Shown here: positions 17,251 to 24,578 of the stretch, piece by piece
How positions within the stretch are numbered: the first letter of the stretch is position 1
How the letters are laid out: each line of letters opens with the position of its first letter
NCBI RefSeq assembly: GCF_028737215.1
Contig: NZ_JAQZAM010000005.1
Coordinates: 248,001-312,000, forward strand
DNA: 64,000 nucleotides
Direction of reading: 5' to 3'
Origin: Actinomycetospora chibensis
GTDB taxonomy: Bacteria > Actinomycetota > Actinomycetes > Mycobacteriales > Pseudonocardiaceae
The notes under the pieces: model-generated
Databases searched by the model: none
What the model saw: only the letters and a program-made list of their open reading frames with translations
What the model was told of the DNA's origin: nothing
Made by a program: the position numbers and the translations under genes

Positions 17251-17289
17251 CGCCGCAGGCCGGGGAGCTCATCGACCCGGCCTGCGGCG
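17251..17289. terminator. inverted repeat 2 in the helicase/prim-pol convergent gap
   Basis: Perfect 14-bp arms CGCCGCAGGCCGGG (17251-17264) and CCCGGCCTGCGGCG (17276-17289), loop 11 nt. It sits only 10 bp after repeat 1 and shares the same outer bases (CGCCGC). Confidence 0.6.
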
Positions 17290-17518
17290 CGGTATGTGGC
17301 GGCGGTGGACCGCGCGACGGTCTCGTCGCGGGCGGCCCACCGCCGCGGGGTCCCCGCTGGCCCGGACCGCGGGCCGGTCGCGGCGGGTGCACCGGCGCGT
17401 CGGCCACGGGATCCGGGTGGGGCGGCGGGCGCGGCCCTCATCAGATGGGCCTCGCTGGTCCGGCGTCGCCCCGAGGGGACCCGAGTGTGGAGTTGTGGTG
17501 GGTGTCGCGTCGGGGGTC
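17290..17518. other. non-coding remainder of the convergent gap
   Basis: The stretch between the paired hairpins and the prim-pol stop shows further weaker palindromes (CGGCGGTGG with CCACCGCCG; CGCGACG with CGTCGCG near 17310-17335). I see no supported gene, RNA or binding motif. Long frames cross it but lack starts and plausible composition. Confidence 0.5.
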
Positions 17519-18163
17519 CTAGGACCGGACCCCGGTCGCGACGGTGGCGAGGCGGTAGGTCGACCCGCCGCCGGCGACGGCCGGACGCTGCGCGACGGCC
17601 TCGGCCAGCGCGTCCTGCACGCGGAACGGGTCGGGGAGGTTCCAGCCGCACGCCGACGGGCGGACCCGCCAGTGCACGGAGCCCTGCGGGTAGGTCGACG
17701 GCGGAGCGGCGAACCAGCTGCCGCGGCCGTGCAGCGAGATGCCGCCACGCTCGGCGAGGTCGGGACGCAGAGGCTCGCCCGCGCCGACGGGGAACAGCCA
17801 CTCGCCGGTGGGCGTCGCCGCGATCGGCACCGGCACCCCGAGCGCCCGCAGGACGGCGGCGGCGCGGCGACCGACGGTGGCGGGGACCTCGAGGACGTCG
17901 AAGGTCAGCCCGGTGGGCAGGAGGATCGAGTACGGCAGGCCCGACCACCACTCGGCGATCTGGCTGCAGTCGGTGGACGCCCGCAGCGCCCAGTCGTCGA
18001 GGACCGGGCACGGACCCGCCTGCGGTGCGTCGGCGCAGCCGCTCCACACCTCGCCCTGCGGGAAGGTGCCAGGCACGACGGCCCAGCCGTGGTCGGCGAG
18101 CACCATGGCCTCAGCACGGAGCTCCGTGCCGTACACGGCGCGGTAGCTGTCCCACCACTGCAT
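17519..18163 (-). CDS. prim-pol-domain-like protein (bifunctional primase/polymerase N-domain family)
   Basis: The wording HGWAVVPGTFP, PVLDDWALRAS, WWSGLPYSILLPTG, VPATVGRRAAAVLRALG and WLFPV matches the stand-alone actinobacterial prim-pol proteins. The 214-residue protein has no helicase part. Active prim-pols use a D-x-D metal pair in this strand; here it reads FDVLEV, so the pair is not intact and activity is doubtful. ATG 18163 is supported by AGGAGG 5 nt upstream; a longer frame from 18241 lacks a ribosome site. It is convergent with the helicase. Family confidence is moderate, function unknown. Confidence 0.7.
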   Translation of the reverse strand: MQWWDSYRAVYGTELRAEAMVLADHGWAVVPGTFPQGEVWSGCADAPQAGPCPVLDDWALRASTDCSQIAEWWSGLPYSILLPTGLTFDVLEVPATVGRRAAAVLRALGVPVPIAATPTGEWLFPVGAGEPLRPDLAERGGISLHGRGSWFAAPPSTYPQGSVHWRVRPSACGWNLPDPFRVQDALAEAVAQRPAVAGGGSTYRLATVATGVRS

Positions 18164-18270
18164 CGGTTCCTCCTGTGGCCCCGGTGTTCCTGCTCCCGGT
18201 GTGCTGTTCCCAGTAACGGCATGCGCACGTGACGGCGCCACCCGTCATCGCCCATCGGCCGTGATCACAC

Positions 18271-18302
18271 GCCGAGCGTCACCCTCGGCCCCGCTGAGCG
18301 GG
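18271..18302. terminator. two tandem hairpins after the tad operon
   Basis: GCCGAG (18271-18276) pairs with CTCGGC (18284-18289), followed directly by CCCGC-TGA-GCGGG (18290-18302). They lie about 90 bp beyond the last tad gene and probably end the operon transcript. Confidence 0.45.
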
Positions 18303-18390
18303 CGAGCGCACGCTGAGCTGGGTGACCGTGCTCGAACGCCCGGTGGGGTCGCCGCTCAGCCGGGACCGCGCTCCGCTCGTCCCGTGCCGG

Positions 18391-18801
18391 CTACGCACCG
18401 GACACCACCAGGACTCCGGACGGGGTGCCGTCGGAGGCCACGGGGCCCGCGCGGGCGCGTCCTGACGCGGCGCCGGACACGCTCGGCATGCACCCGCACG
18501 ATCTCTCCGCGACGACGATCACGGTCCAGCCCTCGACGGAGCACGCCACGAGCCGCGCACCGTTGCCGGCGGCGACCTCGGTGGCCCGTGCGCAGGCCAC
18601 ATCGGCGCCGCGCACGGCCTCGCGGGCTCCAGCGAGGGCGGCGAGGTCCGCTGCCGTCTCGGCGCCGTGCCGGGCGAGCACCGCGGCCCCGACCTGCAGC
18701 CCGAGGCCCAGGAGGCACACCAGGACACCGATCGCGGCGGCTGCGAAGACCGTCGCGTAGCCGGCGTCGAGCGGTTCCCGACCGCCCACCGTGCCGCTCA
18801 C
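18391..18801 (-). CDS. TadE-like secreted protein (Rv3654c type)
   Basis: A 136-residue protein with one N-terminal hydrophobic helix in the context AGYATVFAAAAIGVLVCLLGLGLQ, typical of the TadE/TadG-like minor pilins in actinobacterial Tad clusters. The rest (GAETAADLAALAGAREAV, several Cys) is exported. GTG 18801 overlaps the upstream stop as GTGA, so translation is coupled. Last gene of the pilus operon. In mycobacteria the homologue is described as secreted; a role outside pili is possible. Confidence 0.78.
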   Translation of the reverse strand: MSGTVGGREPLDAGYATVFAAAAIGVLVCLLGLGLQVGAAVLARHGAETAADLAALAGAREAVRGADVACARATEVAAGNGARLVACSVEGWTVIVVAERSCGCMPSVSGAASGRARAGPVASDGTPSGVLVVSGA

Positions 18802-19289
18802 CGCGCACCGCCCGGCGGGGTGGGCACCGCGGAGGCCGACGCCGGGGCGACCGGGTCCTCCGGCCGCGCCGGGGACGCGGCGGCGTCGGCCTCCGGCGGC
18901 TCGCCGGGCAGCGGTTCGGGGCCCTCGACGGGAGCGACCGGCGACGGCTCGCGCGCCGCCACCGCCTCCGCGCCCACCCGCAGCGCGGGCAGCGCCGAGC
19001 CCAACGGCGCCGCGCGGACCCGGGCGACCACGTCGTCCCCCCGGGTCTCGAGGACGACCTCCGCCCCGTCGGGCAGCAGGCGGGCCGCCGCCCGGCGGGC
19101 CGCGTCCGGGTCCCCGCGGGCACCGAGGCGGGCGGCCTCGGTGGCGGCGTCGACGCAGCGCAGCTGCAGCACCACCGCCCCGATCGCCGCGAGGACCACG
19201 GCGAGCACCACGACGAGGCTGCCGACCGCGAACGCCGCCTCGACGGTGACCGAGCCGGTGTCGGAGTTCCCGGCGCGGCCGGCGATCAG
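18798..19289 (-). CDS. TadE-family minor pilin, apparent CTG start
   Basis: The protein has the TadE motif GSVTVEAAFAVGSL followed by a hydrophobic helix and a VDAATEAARLGARGD segment, then a Pro/Ala-rich tail. TadE proteins are pseudopilins needed for Flp pilus assembly. There is no ATG, GTG or TTG in frame upstream of the hydrophobic helix. The only sensible start is CTG 19289, inside a CTGA overlap with the pilin stop (19286-19288). That gives 163 residues with about 13 before VTVEAAFA, as in relatives. The pilin gene is immediately upstream. Confidence 0.75.
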   Translation of the reverse strand: MIAGRAGNSDTGSVTVEAAFAVGSLVVVLAVVLAAIGAVVLQLRCVDAATEAARLGARGDPDAARRAAARLLPDGAEVVLETRGDDVVARVRAAPLGSALPALRVGAEAVAAREPSPVAPVEGPEPLPGEPPEADAAASPARPEDPVAPASASAVPTPPGGAR

Positions 19290-19486
19290 AACGTGCTCGT
19301 CAGCGCCCGCTGCACGATCGCGGTGAGCGCACCGATGATCGAGTCGCCGGTGATCACCGTGTAGAGGAGGGCACCGAAGGCCGCCGCGGCGATGGTCCCG
19401 ATCGCGTACTCCGCCGTGGACATGCCGTCGTCGTCCTCGCGCAGCCGGGCCAGCCGGTGGCGCCAGGTCGTCGTCCGTGCGGTCAT
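19286..19486 (-). CDS. Flp-type prepilin (DUF4244)
   Basis: A 66-residue protein with a basic leader, then DDDG^MSTAEYAIGTIAAA. The Gly before the cut, Glu at +5 and Tyr at +6 are the class III (Flp) prepilin peptidase site. The following hydrophobic stretch is the polymerisation helix. This is the major pilin of the operon. ATG 19486 has AGGAG about 7 nt upstream, the only clear ribosome site inside the operon, fitting higher expression of the pilin. No prepilin peptidase gene is seen in the window. Confidence 0.88.
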   Translation of the reverse strand: MTARTTTWRHRLARLREDDDGMSTAEYAIGTIAAAAFGALLYTVITGDSIIGALTAIVQRALTSTF

Positions 19487-19528
19487 GGGGTTCTCCTCTC
19501 GTCCCACGCCCCGGCGGGGCGTGCGGGC

Positions 19529-20233
19529 TCATCGCTGCTCCAGCAGGGGCCCGGCGAGCCCGACCACCACCGGGACGATGCCCAGGGCGAGGAACGCCGG
19601 CAGGAAGCACAGGCCGAGCGGCCCGGTGACCATCACGCCCGCGCGCTCGGCGCGGGCCTCGACGGCGTCGGCGGCCTCGGCCCGCAGGTCGGCGGCGACG
19701 GCCTCGACGACGTCGGCGACCGCGGCCCCGCTGCGCGCCGAGCGGCGGGCTGCGCGGGCGAGGCGGGCCGTGCCCGGCTCGTCGAGCGCGGGCGACCAGG
19801 CGGCGGCGGGGTCGGCGCCGAGGGCCACGAGGTCGGCCACGCGGCCAAGCGCCGCACCGGCCGCCGCAGGCAGGACCGGCACCACGGCGCGCGCCGCCCG
19901 GTCGAGCGGGAGTCCGGCGCGCAGGCAGGCCGCGAGCTGGTCCCACGCCCCGGCGAGACCGAGCGGGTCCGGGCGCGGCCTCGCCCGGTGCGCCCGCCAG
20001 CGCGGCAGCACGGCGATGACCGCGAGGCCCGCGGCGCTCGTGACGACCGCGGCGGCACCCGCCCCCGCGAGCGCGGCCGCGGCGCCCACCGCGAGCAGTG
20101 CCAGGCCGGGCACCAGGCCCTCCCGGGCCGGGGCCCGCGGCGACCGGCGCGGGACCGTGCGGTGGTGCGCCGTGACCGGACCCGGCGCCACGAGCACCGC
20201 CGCGGCCAGGAGCGCCAGGGTCCCGGGGATCAC
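19529..20233 (-). CDS. tadC: Tad secretion inner-membrane protein TadC
   Basis: A 234-residue type II secretion F-domain protein: an N-terminal hydrophobic pair, a central cytoplasmic helical part (GLAGAWDQLAACLRAGLPLDRAARAV) and C-terminal membrane helices ending GPLLEQR. TadB/TadC form the membrane platform on which the TadA ATPase drives pilin assembly. GTG 20233 overlaps the tadB stop as GTGA. The upstream N-terminus seen in a longer frame is antisense-like and unlikely. Confidence 0.82.
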   Translation of the reverse strand: MIPGTLALLAAAVLVAPGPVTAHHRTVPRRSPRAPAREGLVPGLALLAVGAAAALAGAGAAAVVTSAAGLAVIAVLPRWRAHRARPRPDPLGLAGAWDQLAACLRAGLPLDRAARAVVPVLPAAAGAALGRVADLVALGADPAAAWSPALDEPGTARLARAARRSARSGAAVADVVEAVAADLRAEAADAVEARAERAGVMVTGPLGLCFLPAFLALGIVPVVVGLAGPLLEQR

Positions 20234-21048
20234 CGGGCCACCCCCGCGACGATCCGCTCCGTCCAGGCGAGGCCGGCGCAGACCAGGCCCACGCCGACCA
20301 CGAGCAGCACCTGACCGATCAGCCCCCCGGTGAGCACCGACCAGGGCCGCGCGCCGATCCCCTCGCCGAGCAGCAGCCCGAGCACCGGCAGCCCCGCGAG
20401 GACGGCGGCGGTGGCGCGCGGCCCCGCGAGGCGGGCGCGCAGTCCGCCGGCGACCCGCGCGCGGACCCGGAGGTCGCGGGCGACCGCCGCCGCCGGGCCG
20501 GCGAGGGCGATCCCGTGGCGTTCGGCGAGAGCCCACGCGCCGGCGAGGCGATCGAGGTGCTCGGCGACGACCGGCTCACGGGCCCGCGCCGCCCGCAGGG
20601 CCGCGGGGACGTCGCCCCCGAGGTGCGCGGTGGCGCCCACGAGCGCCATGACCCGGGCGGCCACCGGGTGGGCGTCGGACCCCGCGGAGCCGGCCGCGGC
20701 GGCCGGGGGCGCGCCGACGCGGACCTCCGCGGCGAACGACGCCAGGGCCTCCGCCAGCCCGGCGGCCGCGGCCGCCCGGTCCCGTTCGGCCCCCGTCGCC
20801 GCCCGCCGGCGGTGCACCGTCGCGGCGAGCGCGAGGGCGGCCACGCCGCCACCGGGGCCCGCGAGCACCACGCCGAGCACGGCTGCGCCGGGGAGGAGCA
20901 CGCCGCGTCGTGCCACCACGGGCCGCAGGTGGTCGAGGCCCGGTGCCCGCCGTCGACCGGGGAGCGCCCCGCCCGCCCGCAGCCCCGGCACCGGCGCGGG
21001 CCAGGCGATCAGCGCGCCGGCCACGAGGAGGAGCGCCGCGGCGCTCAC
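20230..21048 (-). CDS. tadB: Tad secretion inner-membrane protein TadB
   Basis: A 272-residue type II secretion F-domain protein with N-terminal hydrophobic segments, the core ALASFAAEVRVGAPPAAA, an AHLGGDVPAALRAA region and two C-terminal membrane helices. It pairs with TadC to form the assembly platform. GTG 21048 lies in a GTGA overlap with the tadA stop, and its own stop overlaps the tadC start the same way. Composition is very Ala-rich but regular. Confidence 0.82.
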   Translation of the reverse strand: MSAAALLLVAGALIAWPAPVPGLRAGGALPGRRRAPGLDHLRPVVARRGVLLPGAAVLGVVLAGPGGGVAALALAATVHRRRAATGAERDRAAAAAGLAEALASFAAEVRVGAPPAAAAGSAGSDAHPVAARVMALVGATAHLGGDVPAALRAARAREPVVAEHLDRLAGAWALAERHGIALAGPAAAVARDLRVRARVAGGLRARLAGPRATAAVLAGLPVLGLLLGEGIGARPWSVLTGGLIGQVLLVVGVGLVCAGLAWTERIVAGVAR

Positions 21049-22313
21049 GCCGACTCCCGGTGCAGCAGGGACACGCCGGCGGCGACGCTCACCGCGCGCG
21101 GTGCCGTGGCGGACGCCCGGGCCGGCGGGTCGGGTGGGTCGAGCCACGGGGCTGCGACGCCCCGCTCCTGGAACATCGCGCCGAGGTCGGCGCGACCGGT
21201 CGCCCAGCCGTCGCCCCGGGTCCAGGCCGGCACCACGACGACCTCGCCGGCACCGTCGCGGCGCCGCAGGACCCCGACGGCGTCGAGCGTGCGCGTCCCG
21301 TCGCGGTCGCGTCGGACCTGGAGCACCACCTGCACCGCCGCGGCGAGCTGGCTGTGCAGCGCGGCGGGACCCAGCCCGCCGAGGGCGGCGAGCGCCTCCA
21401 GCCGCGCGGGGACCTCGCGCGGCGCGTTCGCGTGCACCGTGCCCGCCCCGCCGTCGTGACCGGTGTTGAGCGCCGCCAGCAGCTCGACGACCTCGGCGCC
21501 GCGCACCTCGCCGACGACGAGCCGGTCGGGGCGCATCCGCAGCGCCTGGCGCACGAGGTCGCGCAGCAGGACCTGCCCGGCGCCCTCGACGTTCGCCGGC
21601 CGGGCGACCATGCGCACGACGTGCGGGTGCGCCGGGCGCAGCTCCTCGGCGTCCTCGACGCACACGATGCGCTCGCTCGGCGCCACCTCGCCGAGGAGCG
21701 CCGCGAGCAGGGTCGTCTTGCCCGAGCCCGTGCCGCCGACCACGAGGAACGCGAGCCGCGCCGCGACGACCGCGCGGAGCAGGGCCACCCCGTCCGCGTC
21801 GACCGTGCCGCTGGCCGCCAGAGTCGCGAGGTCGTGGCGGGCGGGCCGGAGCACCCGCAGGGACACGCACGTTCCATCGGCGGCGACCGGCGCGAGCACC
21901 GCGTGCAGTCGCACGCCCGATCCCGGCAGGCGCGCGTCGACGTACGGGCTGGCGTCGTCGAGGCGCCGTCCGGCCGCGCTCGCGAGCCGCTGGGCGAGCC
22001 GGCGCACCGCGTCCTCGTCGGGGAAGCGGATGGGCGTGCGCTCGAGCCCGGCGCCGCGGTCGACCCAGACCGCGTCCGGGGCGGTGACGAGCACGTCGGA
22101 GGTCCCGGGTTCGCGCAGCAGCGGCTCGAGCGGGCCGGCGCCCACGAGCTCGCGCTGCAGGCCCCGCACGGCGGAGAGCACGTCGGCGTCGCCGACCACG
22201 CCGCGGGCCTCCGCGCGCACGGCGGCCGCCAGGTCGTCGACCCCGGCCTGCCCGCCGGAGCTCACCAGCCGGGTGCGGACGCGATCGACGAGGTCGGCCG
22301 GCGCGGTACTCAC
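21045..22313 (-). CDS. tadA: Tad pilus assembly ATPase TadA/CpaF
   Basis: A 422-residue secretion ATPase of the VirB11/CpaF family. Visible are the N-terminal region (VRGLQRELVGAGPLEPLL), the segment SDVLVTAPDAVWVDRG, Walker A GGTGSGKTT (about residues 191-199), the Asp box VEDAEEL, Walker B PDRLVVGEVRGAE and the His box GTVHANAP. It hydrolyses ATP to power pilin polymerisation at the inner membrane. GTG 22313 overlaps the preceding stop as GTGA. Confidence 0.92.
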   Translation of the reverse strand: MSTAPADLVDRVRTRLVSSGGQAGVDDLAAAVRAEARGVVGDADVLSAVRGLQRELVGAGPLEPLLREPGTSDVLVTAPDAVWVDRGAGLERTPIRFPDEDAVRRLAQRLASAAGRRLDDASPYVDARLPGSGVRLHAVLAPVAADGTCVSLRVLRPARHDLATLAASGTVDADGVALLRAVVAARLAFLVVGGTGSGKTTLLAALLGEVAPSERIVCVEDAEELRPAHPHVVRMVARPANVEGAGQVLLRDLVRQALRMRPDRLVVGEVRGAEVVELLAALNTGHDGGAGTVHANAPREVPARLEALAALGGLGPAALHSQLAAAVQVVLQVRRDRDGTRTLDAVGVLRRRDGAGEVVVVPAWTRGDGWATGRADLGAMFQERGVAAPWLDPPDPPARASATAPRAVSVAAGVSLLHRESA

Positions 22314-23437
22314 GCCGCCCGTCCCCGGTCGGCCACGGCGTCGAGCGCGTCGAGCACCGCCGTGGCGGCGTCCTGCAGCGGACCGCGCCGGAGGCCGGGG
22401 ACCTTGCCGCGGTCCAGCGCCGGGGCGAGGCCCGGCTCGGGCGCCACGGAGACGAGCACGTCCAGCCCGAGGGCGCGGGCGACGTCGTCGGCGTCGAGGC
22501 CGCCGGGCGCGGGACCGCGCACGACCAGACGCAGCGGCACCCCGCGCTCGGCCAGCGGCTCGGCGACCCGGGCGGCGGCCGCGACGGCGCGGACCTCGGT
22601 GGGCACCACGAGGACGACGAGATCGGCGGCGTCGGCCACGGCCAGGGCCGTGTCCGACAGGTGCCGGGGCAGATCGCACACCACGACGTCACCGGCCCGG
22701 CGACCGGCCTCGATCACGGCGACGGCCGCGTCGGGCTCCGGGCCGGCGCCCTGCCGATCGCACGACAGCACCGTCAGCATCCCGTCGGGCGAGGGCAGCG
22801 CCTCGTGCAACGACGCCGCGGACACCCGACCTCCGCCTCCGCCGCCGAGCGCGAGCCCGCCCCACCGGAAGCCCTCGAGCTCCTCGGCCCCGGCGAGGAG
22901 GTCGATCCCGCCCCCGAGCGGGTCGCAGTCGACGAGCAGCGCCCGCGTCCCGCCCGTGCTCGCCCGCCCCGCGATCGCCACGGCGAGCACCGAGGCCCCG
23001 GCGCCGCCGCGTCCTCCGACCACGGCCACCACCCGGCCCGGTCCGACGTCGGGCGAGGAGCGGGCGCCGGTGTCGGCCAGCGCCGAGATCAACCAGTGCT
23101 CGCCGTCCGGCAGCGACACCACGTGCTCCGCGCCCACTGCCACGGCGCGCTCCCAGACCGATCCCGGCGGCTCGCCCCGGCAGAGCAGCACGACCCCGTC
23201 GCGGCGTCCGGGACGCAGCGGCCCGAGCGCCCGGGCCGCGTCCTCGTCGACCAGCACCAGCCCGGCGGTGTGCCAGCGCCGGCGCACCCCCGCCGCGTCC
23301 GGCACCCGTTCGAGCTCGGCCCCCGCGGCCGCGGCCAGCCGCACCACCTCGTCGAGGAGCTCCTCGTCGTCGGTCATCACCACCGCGCGCCGTCGGCCCT
23401 GTGCGCCCACCCCGCCTGCCCCGCCCGTCCCCGCCAT
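22310..23437 (-). CDS. CpaE/Ssd-like deviant P-loop protein of the tad operon
   Basis: The 375-residue protein has an N-terminal receiver-like region (AVVMTDDEELLDEV) and a ParA/MinD-like C-terminal domain. The deviant Walker A reads GGRGGAGAS, without the Lys of KGGxGKT. Other features are VDCDPLGGGIDLL and VVCDLP. CpaE-type proteins localise the Tad machine; the mycobacterial homologue (Rv3660c) was named Ssd for an effect on septum formation. ATG 23437 has GAGAGGGG about 7 nt upstream. It is the first gene of the operon. Confidence 0.85.
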   Translation of the reverse strand: MAGTGGAGGVGAQGRRRAVVMTDDEELLDEVVRLAAAAGAELERVPDAAGVRRRWHTAGLVLVDEDAARALGPLRPGRRDGVVLLCRGEPPGSVWERAVAVGAEHVVSLPDGEHWLISALADTGARSSPDVGPGRVVAVVGGRGGAGASVLAVAIAGRASTGGTRALLVDCDPLGGGIDLLAGAEELEGFRWGGLALGGGGGGRVSAASLHEALPSPDGMLTVLSCDRQGAGPEPDAAVAVIEAGRRAGDVVVCDLPRHLSDTALAVADAADLVVLVVPTEVRAVAAAARVAEPLAERGVPLRLVVRGPAPGGLDADDVARALGLDVLVSVAPEPGLAPALDRGKVPGLRRGPLQDAATAVLDALDAVADRGRAA

Positions 23438-23515
23438 CGGTGACCCCTCTCGCGTCCCGCCGTCGACGAGAACGCTGCCGCGGGAGGGGCACCGGGAGGG
23501 AGCGTCGGACGCCGC

Positions 23516-23548
23516 CCTGGGGACGGCGGACGGGCCTGGGGACGGCGG
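23516..23548. repeat. 14-bp direct repeat upstream of the tad operon
   Basis: CCTGGGGACGGCGG occurs at 23516-23529 and again at 23535-23548 (period 19). It lies about 80-110 bp upstream of the first tad gene, in the 199-bp gap to the Fic-like gene, which holds no gene. It could be a regulator site. Confidence 0.35.
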
Positions 23549-23636
23549 CGTGCCGCGCTCGGGGGCGCAGGCACCCGGACGCCGCAGCCGCGGCGCCCGG
23601 GCGGCGGTCCGGCGCCGCCGGGCGGTCAGGAGCGGG

Positions 23637-24413
23637 TCAGGCGGGCTGCGCCGCCTCCGCGATCCCGAGCCCCTCGCGCGCGCCGACCTGCCAGGCCTCG
23701 GCGCAGTGCGCGAACCAGCGGGCCAACCCCTCCGGCGAGCCGGTGGCGAAGGCCGCGGCGGCCTCGCGGTACTCGGTCTCCGCCCGGTAGTGGCCGACCT
23801 CGGGGACCGCGAGGCCCTTGGGATCGAGCCCGGTGGCGACCGCGGTCAACCGGGCGGCGGCGCGCGCCACGACACCGCCGGCGGTCGGGAAGGGCGCGAG
23901 GGTGAGGAGCTCGCCGTGCACGACGGCGACGAGCACCGGCGCCGGCACCGAGGTGCCCCCCGTGACCAGCCCGGCGAGCCCGTCGAGACGCTCGCCGACA
24001 CCACGGTCGAGGCGGGGCCTGCCGAGGTCGTCGTCGGTGATCCCGGGCAGGTCGGCTGCGGCGAGCATGTGCAGTCGCGCGAGCGCCTGGCGCGGTGCCG
24101 AGCGCCAGGCCGCCAGCAGCCCGTCGAGGTCCTCGGCGACCCGTAGCGCGCCGGCGAGCACGGGGTCGGTGACCCGGCCGTCGTCGGGCAGCTCGGCCGA
24201 CCCGCCGTCCAGGCTCGACGACGCGCGGGCCGCCCGCACGGAGGCCTCGGCGGACGTCGCGGGCCACCCGCGCCGGTTCGCACGGTGGTTGTGCACCTTC
24301 GTCAGCGCCTCGCGGACGGCGTCGGCGTCCGCGGCGACGCCGGGCAGACGGGTCAGGGGCTCCAGCGGGTCGGCCACGAGGTCGATCGTCGCAGCACCGC
24401 GTCGACCGGCCAC
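23637..24413 (-). CDS. degenerate Fic-like protein (Rv3662c type)
   Basis: From memory, mycobacteria have an uncharacterised protein of the same length at the same place beside the tad genes. The 258-residue protein resembles the Fic fold: an N-terminal helix RAARASSSLDGG like the SSxIEG inhibitory motif, and HGELLTLAPFPTAGGVVAR where Fic enzymes have HxxLxxIHPFxDGNGRxxR. The catalytic His, Asp, Asn and second Arg are absent, so AMP transfer is not expected. GTG 24413 is chosen because GGGAGGG lies 7 nt upstream; this avoids an unsupported N-terminal extension from 24455. Confidence 0.65.
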   Translation of the reverse strand: MAGRRGAATIDLVADPLEPLTRLPGVAADADAVREALTKVHNHRANRRGWPATSAEASVRAARASSSLDGGSAELPDDGRVTDPVLAGALRVAEDLDGLLAAWRSAPRQALARLHMLAAADLPGITDDDLGRPRLDRGVGERLDGLAGLVTGGTSVPAPVLVAVVHGELLTLAPFPTAGGVVARAAARLTAVATGLDPKGLAVPEVGHYRAETEYREAAAAFATGSPEGLARWFAHCAEAWQVGAREGLGIAEAAQPA

Positions 24414-24432
24414 GTCACAGCCCTCCCCTATG

Positions 24433-24481
24433 CCGCCGAACGGTCTGATCAGCAACCGCCGAACGGACCTGTATCGGTCCG
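24433..24481. promoter_or_regulatory. direct repeats and palindrome in a divergent promoter region
   Basis: CCGCCGAACGG occurs at 24433-24443 and 24456-24466 (period 23, about two helix turns). It runs into the palindrome CGGACC-TGTATC-GGTCCG (24464-24481). The cluster lies between the Fic-like gene and the acetate transporter and could control either. Confidence 0.45.
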
Positions 24482-24578
24482 GTCAGTGCAGCCCGCATAG
24501 CCGCATGACGAAACCGGGCAGTAGGTGGACCACGTGATCGGCACCACAGCGCCGTGGGGCCACCCGAGAGGAGCGACC

